Shown here: positions 8,715 to 15,309 of the stretch, in pieces | Position numbering within the stretch: the stretch's first letter is position 1 | Layout: every line of letters begins with the position of its first letter | Assembly (NCBI GenBank): GCA_046295175.1 | Contig: JBKBNY010000012.1 | Span: 109,163 to 173,162 of the forward strand | From: JALOLV01 sp046295175 | GTDB taxonomy: Bacteria; Bacteroidota; Bacteroidia; Cytophagales; Spirosomataceae | Direction of reading: 5' to 3' | Length of the DNA: 64,000 nucleotides | Notes under the pieces: model-generated | Seen by the model: the letters and a program-made list of their open reading frames with translations, nothing else | What the model was told of the DNA's origin: nothing | Database searches by the model: none | Translations under genes and position numbers: made by a program

Positions 8715-9170
8715 ATGAAAAATTTAATATTGACATTGGTTGTGATTTCTTCGATAAGTATTTCAAATATATATGGACAAGAAGATAAAAAGGCTGCAAA
8801 AGCAAGAAAAGAGGTTTCGGAGGCTAAAAAGAATGTAGCAGAAGCTCAAATGGATTTAAGAGAAGCTAAGATTGATTCGGCAATAAATTTTCAAGAATTC
8901 AAAAAAAATGCTGAGGCCATTATTGCTCAAAATCAGGATGCAATTGCTGAGCTTAAAGCTCAAAAATGGAATGATAACAAGATGGCCAATAAAAAGTATA
9001 ACAAAAAAGTGAATGCACTGGAGCAAAAGAACAATGACCTTAAAAAGAAAATTGATAGGTCGGTAACTACCAAGACCAACAAATGGACAGAGTTTAAGAG
9101 GGAGTTTAATCATGATATGGAAGAACTCGGCAAAGCAATCAAAGATATTGGAATAAATAATACAAAATAG
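8715..9170 (+). CDS. Secreted coiled-coil protein, stress-block paralogue 1
   Basis: A 151-residue protein with a cleavable signal peptide (to about residue 21, ...SNIYGQE) and an otherwise highly charged, Lys/Glu/Ala-rich helical body predicted to be coiled coil. No named domain is recognised. The C-terminal 60 residues align with those of the frameshifted protein at 10363-10805 (KNNDLKKKID versus KNADLKNRMD, then W...K.EFN and a short I/L-rich end), so the two are paralogues. It has its own promoter (copy B) and its own terminator. Location is probably periplasmic. Function unknown. Confidence 0.8.
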   Translation: MKNLILTLVVISSISISNIYGQEDKKAAKARKEVSEAKKNVAEAQMDLREAKIDSAINFQEFKKNAEAIIAQNQDAIAELKAQKWNDNKMANKKYNKKVNALEQKNNDLKKKIDRSVTTKTNKWTEFKREFNHDMEELGKAIKDIGINNTK

Positions 9171-9194
9171 GTAGAGTTTAGGGTAAAATGAATG

Positions 9195-9225
9195 AAAAAA
9201 GCGAGTATAATTCTCGCTTTTTTTC
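9195..9225 (+). terminator. Intrinsic terminator after the coiled-coil gene
   Basis: Stem GCGAG/CTCGC with a 7-nt loop, flanked by A6 and T7 runs that extend the stem. Confidence 0.75.
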
Positions 9226-9357
9226 AATATTTCATAAATAAATACACCTTTTGCCTTGAGCCGAGATAAAATGAATGGTCTGCTTATTAAGGATAAATTG
9301 TAGTGAAATTATTGATTTTACTCAAAAAAATTGAAGAACAAGTATAATGAAAATAAC

Positions 9358-10017
9358 ATGAAAACAAATGAAGATTTGCAAAGAGATGTGATGGATGCTA
9401 TCAAATGGGAACCACTTTTGAATGCGGCAGAAATCGGAGTAACTGTGAAAGATGGTGTGGTTACACTTACGGGTGTTGTTGATAATTATTTAAAGAAAAT
9501 TGAAGCAGAAGATGCGGCAATGAATGTCAGGGGCGTAAAAGCTATTGTAGAAAAAATTGAAGTTGAATTCAATGAGTCTGATAAAGTAGCAGACAATAAA
9601 CTTGCCGATGAAGTTATTGAATCTCTTAGATGGAACTGGCGATTTAGTAATGATAAAGTTCAGGCGAAGGTTGAGGATGGAGTAATTACACTTTCGGGTT
9701 TACTTAATTGGAATTACCAGAGAGAAGATGCCCAGAAAATCGTCAGTAATATTTTGGGTGTAAAGGGCGTAATTAACAATATTGTTGTCAAGTCAGAGAA
9801 GAATGATGCCATTGAAAAACATAGTATTGAACTCGCTCTAAAGAGAAATTGGGCAATTGATGATGAAAAGATTCAGGTTATGGTTGTCGGGAGCCACGTT
9901 ACTCTAAATGGTAGTGTACATTCAATTTATCAAAAGAAAAAAGCTGAGCAATTGGCTTGGAATGCTCCTGGAGTTTTAGGCATTAGTAATAATTTATCTG
10001 TTGACTATAACTTTTAA
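9358..10017 (+). CDS. Triple BON-domain protein
   Basis: A 219-residue protein made of three consecutive BON domains (about 1-70, 75-145 and 150-219). Each has the pattern ...V.DGVVTLTG.V......K..AE..A..V.GV..I.N.. . BON domains bind lipid or membrane surfaces; E. coli OsmY has two and is periplasmic and osmotically induced. No signal peptide is visible here, so the location is uncertain and a cytoplasmic form is possible. The ATG at 9358 was taken because an in-frame TTG at 9331 only adds Asn/Lys-rich residues. It is the first gene of the operon ending at 15235. Confidence 0.9.
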   Translation: MKTNEDLQRDVMDAIKWEPLLNAAEIGVTVKDGVVTLTGVVDNYLKKIEAEDAAMNVRGVKAIVEKIEVEFNESDKVADNKLADEVIESLRWNWRFSNDKVQAKVEDGVITLSGLLNWNYQREDAQKIVSNILGVKGVINNIVVKSEKNDAIEKHSIELALKRNWAIDDEKIQVMVVGSHVTLNGSVHSIYQKKKAEQLAWNAPGVLGISNNLSVDYNF

Positions 10018-10071
10018 GATGACCGCAAATTTTCGCACAACGATTCTTTTGCTTAAACATAAAAAATAAAA

Positions 10072-10257
10072 ATGGCCACCACAGATATTAGTAAAAACTG
10101 GATTGTAAAAAAATCAAGACTTCTTAAAAAGTTTTCGGTTTTAGCTGAAGACGATTTGATTTTTAGAGATGGAAACTTTGAAAGTTTGCTCGAAAAATTA
10201 CAAATAAAGTTGGGCCTCAATAAACAAGAATTGACAAAAATCCTCAATGATTTGTAA
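10072..10257 (+). CDS. CsbD-like small stress protein, copy 1
   Basis: A 61-residue protein with the CsbD-like layout: W followed by a basic helix (KKSRLLKKFSVL), an acidic turn (AEDDLIFRDGN) and the helix LLEKLQIKLGLNKQELTKIL. CsbD proteins are abundant, largely disordered or helical general-stress proteins of unknown mechanism. A second copy lies at 14933-15127 (same order of elements, clearly diverged). Each copy is followed within 12-21 bases by a tiny single-helix membrane protein. Confidence 0.75.
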   Translation: MATTDISKNWIVKKSRLLKKFSVLAEDDLIFRDGNFESLLEKLQIKLGLNKQELTKILNDL

Positions 10258-10278
10258 GCTTATTATTTCATCACATCA

Positions 10279-10359
10279 ATGGATTTTAATTATATCGTAC
10301 TCATTATCAATTACTTATGGTTGGTTTTGTTTGGAATTATTCTTTATCAGTATTCTTAA
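10279..10359 (+). CDS. 26-aa single-helix membrane peptide, copy 1
   Basis: A short frame MDFNYIVLIINYLWLVLFGI followed by ILYQYS and a stop. It is almost entirely hydrophobic, with one predicted membrane helix. It begins 21 bases after the first CsbD-like gene and ends 3 bases before the next gene, leaving no other explanation for the gap. A 31-aa peptide of the same kind follows the second CsbD-like gene. The family is not recognised. The evidence is the position and the repeated arrangement. Confidence 0.5.
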   Translation: MDFNYIVLIINYLWLVLFGIILYQYS

Positions 10360-10362
10360 AAA

Positions 10363-10805
10363 ATGAAAAAAATGAAAAATTATAGAATCGCCACTTTTTT
10401 AGCTGTGATAATTTTTCTACGATTTTGACTAATTGTCAAACATCGAAAGAGAGAAAAGATGAAGCTCAAGTTAATTTTGAAAATGCCGAAAAAGAATACA
10501 GAGACGCCAAAATTGTCGCTGAAAAACAGCATAAAAAAGATGAAGAAGAGTGGATGTTGTTTGTAGAAGAATCTGAGGAGAGAATCAGTAAAAATGAAGA
10601 ACTCATCGAAAAACTCAAACTTTCAAATGTTGGCGGCACAGATAAAATTAAAATCCTCGAAAATAAAAACGCCGACCTTAAAAACAGAATGGATTCATAC
10701 AATAAAGTAAGAAGTGACTGGGCGGTAATCAAAACTGAATTCAATCAAGAAATCGTACAGGTAGCTTCTGCATTAAACGATTTATCAGTCAATACCAAAT
10801 ACTAA
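10363..10805 (+). pseudogene. Coiled-coil lipoprotein, stress-block paralogue 2, with a 1-nt frameshift near the lipobox
   Basis: The ATG at 10363 (or 10372) opens a signal peptide (MKNYRIATFLAVIIFLRF) that stops at TGA 10426-10428. The following frame continues without interruption (TNCQTSKERKDE...) for about 126 residues. Restoring one T in the run at 10423-10426 joins the two into FLTNC, a plausible lipobox, giving a lipoprotein of about 147 residues. The body is charged and coiled-coil-like, and its end aligns with the protein at 8715-9170. Either the gene is broken by a single-base deletion or the assembly has lost a T in a homopolymer. Slippage by the ribosome is not well supported, because the P-site codon would have to re-pair on ATT. 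A TTG at 10425 could also start a cytoplasmic form. Confidence 0.6.
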
Positions 10806-10829
10806 ATACTATTTTAACCAAAATTTGAA

Positions 10830-11168
10830 ATGGAAATTCCTGAAATTGAAAAATCGAAAGCATTTATTACCGTGGAGATTATTGAGTACTTGGCAAATTC
10901 GGTTGTTATCAAAACAATTCTTAAGAAATCGACTGGTAATATCAGCGTAATGTCTTTTGATAGTGGAGAAGGACTGACCGAACGGACTACACCTTTTGAT
11001 ACTTTTGTTCAAATTATTGATGGCAAAGCCGAAATCGTAATTAGGGATACTCCAAATATTCTCGAAACGGGTCAGTCTATCGTCATTCCGGCCCATTCAT
11101 CCAGTTTTATTAAACCTAACGGTAGATTTAAAATGATTCTTACCGTCATAAAGAGCGGATACGAATGA
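10830..11168 (+). CDS. Small cupin-domain protein
   Basis: A 112-residue single cupin barrel. Cupin motif 1 is degenerate (LTERTTPFDTFVQIIDGKAEI, without the usual HxH), and motif 2 is reduced to GQSIVIPAHSSSFIKP with one His. Loss of most metal ligands suggests binding rather than catalysis. It sits inside the stress operon and overlaps the next gene by 4 bases (ATGA), implying coupled translation. Substrate unknown. Confidence 0.85.
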   Translation: MEIPEIEKSKAFITVEIIEYLANSVVIKTILKKSTGNISVMSFDSGEGLTERTTPFDTFVQIIDGKAEIVIRDTPNILETGQSIVIPAHSSSFIKPNGRFKMILTVIKSGYE

Positions 11169-11377
11169 TAAATATCCAACAAAAAATATCCAACAAGATT
11201 TTTTTAGAAACTGAACAAATCAGAATTCAGTATCCTGAGATTTATGATATTTTGACCGAAACTCCACTATTTCTTTCCGATAACTTAGATACAATAACAT
11301 TACATGATTTTGAGCAATACCTCGAATCACTTCAAACACAAACTTTGCATTTAAAATACAGATTTAACTTCAAATAA
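11165..11377 (+). CDS. Hypothetical 70-aa protein coupled to the cupin gene
   Basis: A 70-residue soluble protein of no recognised family. It is predicted helical with an acidic centre (DNLDTITLHDFEQYLESL) and a short basic end (KYRFNFK). The start codon overlaps the stop of the cupin gene as ATGA, which supports its reality and suggests equal amounts of the two products. A role as partner of the cupin protein is inference only. Confidence 0.7.
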   Translation: MINIQQKISNKIFLETEQIRIQYPEIYDILTETPLFLSDNLDTITLHDFEQYLESLQTQTLHLKYRFNFK

Positions 11378-11384
11378 TACAGAC

Positions 11385-11534
11385 ATGAGCAAAGATAAAG
11401 GTAGTAGAAATCATAAAAAATCTGCCAAAACCGATAAGAGTAAAACGGTTTCGGCTTATCAATCCGAAAATAAATCTAAATCCACTTCGCTCGAAATGGG
11501 CAACCTAAAAACGGATACAAATCCCAAAAAATAA
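11385..11534 (+). CDS. 49-aa Lys/Ser-rich disordered small protein
   Basis: A frame of 49 residues beginning MSKDKGSRNHKKSAK and ending DTNPKK. It is strongly Lys/Ser/Thr-rich, low in hydrophobic residues and almost certainly disordered. It starts 7 bases after the preceding stop, and its TAA shares an A with the ATG of the GH130 gene (TAATG), so both are probably translated in a coupled way. The composition recalls small basic stress or nucleic-acid-binding peptides, but no family can be named. Confidence 0.65.
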   Translation: MSKDKGSRNHKKSAKTDKSKTVSAYQSENKSKSTSLEMGNLKTDTNPKK

Positions 11535-12574
11535 TGCTAAATGTTAAAAGACATGCCATTTTACTTAATAAAACTAATTTTGGCTTTGAGAGAGAAGGGG
11601 TTTTGAATCCGGCAGTTATTCAAGACAAAGGAATTATACATATTCTTTACAGGGCGGTTGCCCAAGGCAATTATTCTACGATTGGGTATTGCAGAATGAA
11701 ATCGCCATTAGAAATTGAAAAACGTTACGAAACTCCACTGCTTTTTCCACAATGTGATTATGAATCTCAGGGTATGGAAGACCCAAGAATCGTAAAAATT
11801 GAAGAAACTTTTTATCTTACTTATACTGCCTACGATAAGGTCAATACTCTTGGAGCTTTGGCAACCTCAAAAGACTTAGTTCATTTTGAAAAGCGTGGTA
11901 TCATTGCTCCTAAACTAACTTATAATGAATTTAGCCGACTTGCACAGTCTAAAGGAAAAATAAATCCGAAGTATTTAAGATATAATGACCATATAAATCA
12001 AAAAGAGGAAATTGAGAAAACCATTTTTATTTCTGATAAAAACATAATTCTTTTTCCTCGAAAAATTAACAATAAATTCTATTTTTTGCATCGGATTCGA
12101 CCAGATATTCAGATTGCAGCAGTAGATTCGATAGAAGACCTTACAACCGAGTTTTGGCAAAATTATTTTTTACATTTAGATGAGCATATTGTGCTTTCTC
12201 CTAAATACCAGCATGAGGTGAGTTACATTGGAGGGGGATGTCCGCCAATCGAAACACCAAATGGCTGGTTAGTAATTTACCATAGTGTTTATGATACAGT
12301 CGAAGGCTATGTTTATTCGGCTTGTGCTTCATTATTAGATATCAAAAATCCACAAATTGAATTATCAAGATTACCTTATCCGCTATTTAAACCAGAGATG
12401 GAATGGGAAAAACGTGGTGTAGTAAATAATGTTTGTTTTCCGACCGGAGCAATCGTCATTGGTGATACGCTCTTTGTTTATTATGGTGCAGCTGACGAAC
12501 AAATCGCCTGTGCCTCTATGAGCCTTTCTGAATTACTTTCTGAATTAATGCAAAATCAAATTAGAGATGAATAA
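11534..12574 (+). CDS. GH130-family glycoside phosphorylase/hydrolase
   Basis: A 346-residue cytoplasmic five-bladed beta-propeller of the glycoside hydrolase 130 family. Known members cleave beta-mannosides, mostly by phosphorolysis to mannose-1-phosphate. Recognisable elements are NPAVI..KGIIHILYRA, the GMEDPRI motif with its conserved Asp, YLTYTAYD, YIGGGCPPIETPNGWLVIYH, and the C-terminal GAADEQIACA. It is shorter than the mannan-locus enzyme at 38291 and belongs to a different branch. It overlaps the GT4-fusion gene by 8 bases, so a phosphorylase and a sugar transferase are produced together, perhaps to make or recycle a beta-mannoside storage or envelope glycan. Its own substrate is not predictable. 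Confidence 0.88.
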   Translation: MLNVKRHAILLNKTNFGFEREGVLNPAVIQDKGIIHILYRAVAQGNYSTIGYCRMKSPLEIEKRYETPLLFPQCDYESQGMEDPRIVKIEETFYLTYTAYDKVNTLGALATSKDLVHFEKRGIIAPKLTYNEFSRLAQSKGKINPKYLRYNDHINQKEEIEKTIFISDKNIILFPRKINNKFYFLHRIRPDIQIAAVDSIEDLTTEFWQNYFLHLDEHIVLSPKYQHEVSYIGGGCPPIETPNGWLVIYHSVYDTVEGYVYSACASLLDIKNPQIELSRLPYPLFKPEMEWEKRGVVNNVCFPTGAIVIGDTLFVYYGAADEQIACASMSLSELLSELMQNQIRDE

Positions 12575-14915
12575 TATTGAAATCGAAATACCGAAATATA
12601 AGCCTGATAACCACAATCAACACATTCAAAATTTCGAGAAAACCGAGAGCCTTCCCGCAAAAGTTCCCGAAGTATTAATGATTAGCTCGTTTCCACCGAG
12701 AGAATGTGGCATTGCAACCTATACGCAAGATTTAGTAAAATCACTCGATGCTAAATTTAGCCATTCATTCAAACTCAGTATTTGTGCATTAGAATCTGCG
12801 ACCGAGAAGTATATTTATCCAAAAAATGTTAAATATGTACTCGACACTACTAATCCAATTGATTTTATAAAACTAAGCAATAAAATCAATGAGAACGATG
12901 ATATACAATTAGTGGTCATACAACACGAATTTGGTTTTTTTGAAAAAACTGGTGGCAATTTTATTCAAATGTTAAAAAACATTACAAAACCCAAAATTGT
13001 GGTTTTTCATACTGTTTTGCCTAAACCAACATTTCTAATTAAGGCTAAAGTACAGAGTATTGCAAGTTATACCCAGTCAATCGTAGTCATGACAAACACG
13101 TCTGCCAAAATTTTGGTTGAAGATTACGATATAAACCCCAAAAAAATAACTGTTATTCCGCACGGAACTCATTTGGTCTTACACATTGATAAAGAGTTAT
13201 TGAAAATTAAGTTTAATTTAGGCGGAAAACTCATTTTGTCAACTTTTGGATTGCTTAGTTCGGGAAAGAGCATCGAAACAACACTCAATGCCCTACCTTC
13301 GATTGTTAAAAAACACCCCAATGTTCTTTTTTTGGTTATTGGCAAGACACACCCCACAGTCGTTGTTCAGGAAGGCGAAGTTTATCGCCAACAGCTTAAA
13401 AAATTGGTAAATGATTTAAAATTAGGTCATCATGTAAAGTTTATCAATCAGTTTCTTCCGTTAGAAGACCTTTTAGAACTACTTCAACTTACAGATATTT
13501 ATCTGTTTACCTCAAAAGACCCAAACCAAGCAGTTAGTGGTACTTTTTCTTATGCCATAAGCTGTGGTTGTCCAATTATTTCCACTCCAATACCTCATGC
13601 AAAAGAAGTTTTACAGCCCGAAATGGGTGTAATCGTAGATTTTAATAATTCGTCACAATTAGCGGATGCAATTAATGCCCTGCTTTCTGATGAGCCACTC
13701 AGAAAAAAGATAAGCTCTAATAGCCTCCAAAAAATTTCATCTACCGCTTGGGAAAACGCCTCAATTTCTCATGCTGTTTTGTTTGAAAGTTTGTTAAAGA
13801 AAACATATCCATTGCAGTTTAATATTCCAGAAATAAACCTTACTCATTTCAAAAAACTCACAACTGATTTTGGAATGATTCAATTCTCTAAGATTAACCA
13901 ACCAGATTTTGAAACTGGATACACACTCGATGATAATGCCAGGGCTTTGATTGCAATTTGCCAACATTTTTGTATGACAAATGATGAAAAAGACTTAGAA
14001 TATATTAGGATTTACTCTGAATTTATTTGGTTTTGCCAGCAGAAAGATGGAAGGTTTCTCAACTATGTAGATTTCGATAAGAATTTTACAAATCAAAACT
14101 ATGAAACAAATTTAGACGATTCAAATGGAAGAGCAATTTGGGCTTTAGGTTATTTGCTATCACTAAAGCATCTATTGCCACCAGAAATTTGCCTAAATGC
14201 CGAATTGACACTCCGAAAAGCTTTGGATGCGGGTATGTCAGTAAATTCAACAAGGGCAATGTCGTTTATTATTAAAGGTATTTACTACAGTAATTTAGGT
14301 GATTTTTCTCAACAAAATGTAGAAGCAATCTCAATATTAGCCAACAGATTAGTACAAATGTATAGGCACGAAGCCGATGGTAGTTGGCAATGGTTTGAGA
14401 GTTATTTAACCTATGGAAATAGCGTTATACCAGATGCTCTTCTTTGTGCATGGTCGGTTACAAATGAACCGATTTACAAAACAATTGCAAAATCATCATT
14501 TGATTTCCTACTTTCAAAAACATTTATCGACAATAAGATACGGATAATTTCAAATAAAAATTGGCTAAAAAAAGGTGAAGTATTGAATCTAAAAATGAAA
14601 GGAGGTGAGCAACCGATTGATATTGCTTATACTGTCTTGGCGTTAATAAGATTTGCTAAGTATTTTCCCAATGAAGATTATATACTGAAAATGACTCCTT
14701 GTTTCAATTGGTTTTTGGGAGCAAACCATCTTAACCAAATTGTTTATAACCCCTGTACTGGCGGATGTTATGACGGTATTGAAGAGCAAAATGTTAATCT
14801 TAATCAAGGTGCAGAATCAACAATAAGTTATTTGCTTGCAAGACTCGCAATTGAACAAAATAATGAACACTTTCCAGTTAAGGCAAAAATAGAAGCAAAT
14901 TTGGAGTTGGCTTAG
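12567..14915 (+). CDS. GT4 glycosyltransferase fused to an (alpha/alpha)-barrel-like C-terminal domain
   Basis: A 782-residue cytoplasmic protein. Residues about 30-410 form a GT-B glycosyltransferase of family 4: FPPRECGIATYTQDL at the start, then IPHGTH, a nucleotide-sugar region LSTFGLLSSGKSIETTL, and the acidic region AVSGTFSYAISCGCPIIST with E at KEVLQ. Residues about 440-770 form a helical repeat domain (YTLDDNARALIAICQHF, DDSNGRAIWALGYLL, GSWQWFESYLTYGNSVIPDA, NQGAESTISYLLARLAIEQ) like the six-hairpin barrels of glycosidases and epimerases. Fusion and co-translation with GH130 point to glycan synthesis coupled to trimming. The product is unknown. Sugar donor likely GDP-mannose, by inference from the GH130 partner. 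Confidence 0.85.
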   Translation: MNNIEIEIPKYKPDNHNQHIQNFEKTESLPAKVPEVLMISSFPPRECGIATYTQDLVKSLDAKFSHSFKLSICALESATEKYIYPKNVKYVLDTTNPIDFIKLSNKINENDDIQLVVIQHEFGFFEKTGGNFIQMLKNITKPKIVVFHTVLPKPTFLIKAKVQSIASYTQSIVVMTNTSAKILVEDYDINPKKITVIPHGTHLVLHIDKELLKIKFNLGGKLILSTFGLLSSGKSIETTLNALPSIVKKHPNVLFLVIGKTHPTVVVQEGEVYRQQLKKLVNDLKLGHHVKFINQFLPLEDLLELLQLTDIYLFTSKDPNQAVSGTFSYAISCGCPIISTPIPHAKEVLQPEMGVIVDFNNSSQLADAINALLSDEPLRKKISSNSLQKISSTAWENASISHAVLFESLLKKTYPLQFNIPEINLTHFKKLTTDFGMIQFSKINQPDFETGYTLDDNARALIAICQHFCMTNDEKDLEYIRIYSEFIWFCQQKDGRFLNYVDFDKNFTNQNYETNLDDSNGRAIWALGYLLSLKHLLPPEICLNAELTLRKALDAGMSVNSTRAMSFIIKGIYYSNLGDFSQQNVEAISILANRLVQMYRHEADGSWQWFESYLTYGNSVIPDALLCAWSVTNEPIYKTIAKSSFDFLLSKTFIDNKIRIISNKNWLKKGEVLNLKMKGGEQPIDIAYTVLALIRFAKYFPNEDYILKMTPCFNWFLGANHLNQIVYNPCTGGCYDGIEEQNVNLNQGAESTISYLLARLAIEQNNEHFPVKAKIEANLELA

Positions 14916-14932
14916 AATTAAGTAATTACAGT

Positions 14933-15127
14933 ATGAAAATATCAGAAAAAGCACCGATATACCAAGATTGGAAGGTGCAAAAAGTAAAATTAAAGGAAAT
15001 GTTTGATGAATTGTCCGATGAAGATTTGGAGTTTTCTGAGGGCGAGCAGGATGCTATGTTTAATAAAATCCAAATGAAGTTAAATATAACTAAAGAGGAA
15101 CTTTACAAGATTATCACTACAGTTTAA
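14933..15127 (+). CDS. CsbD-like small stress protein, copy 2
   Basis: A 64-residue protein with the same elements as the copy at 10072: W, a basic helix (KVQKVKLKEMFDEL), an acidic turn (SDEDLEFSEGEQD) and a C-terminal helix (KIQMKLNITKEELYKII). It is closer to the canonical CsbD pattern (DW...K.KLKE.FDELSDEDL) than copy 1. It lies 17 bases after the GT4 gene and 12 bases before a membrane peptide gene. Confidence 0.78.
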   Translation: MKISEKAPIYQDWKVQKVKLKEMFDELSDEDLEFSEGEQDAMFNKIQMKLNITKEELYKIITTV

Positions 15128-15139
15128 TGTTATAATAAA

Positions 15140-15235
15140 ATGAAAAGCATCATACGTGCCAACATGCCAGAAATACTGATATTGATAGTATTTTTTCTAA
15201 TAATTTGTTTGAATCTGTATGTCAAAGAATTTTAA
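15140..15235 (+). CDS. 31-aa single-helix membrane peptide, copy 2
   Basis: A short frame MKSIIRANMPEILILIVFFL then IICLNLYVKEF and a stop. It has a basic N-terminus, one membrane helix and a short charged tail, giving an N-in orientation. It repeats the arrangement at 10279-10359 (CsbD-like gene, then a tiny membrane protein). It is the last gene before the operon terminator. No family recognised. Confidence 0.5.
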   Translation: MKSIIRANMPEILILIVFFLIICLNLYVKEF

Positions 15236-15265
15236 GTTTATAGCCATGAATTTTGTTCTTTGAGT

Positions 15266-15297
15266 CGTCGCTCGTTTTAAGCGAGCGACGTTTTTTT
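15266..15297 (+). terminator. Strong intrinsic terminator ending the stress operon
   Basis: Nine-bp perfect stem CGTCGCTCG/CGAGCGACG with a 7-nt loop, followed by T7. Confidence 0.9.
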
Positions 15298-15309
15298 AAT
15301 CCTGTAAAT

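Noticed and set aside
8856..9227. 123-codon open frame on the minus strand over the coiled-coil gene
   Set aside because: It is a complement of a Lys/Glu-rich reading frame and shows only Phe/Leu-rich low complexity.
10363..10440. Programmed -1 ribosomal frameshifting in the coiled-coil lipoprotein
   Set aside because: There is no X XXY YYZ slippery heptamer; a -1 slip at TTT would need re-pairing on ATT. A lost T in the genome or assembly is simpler.
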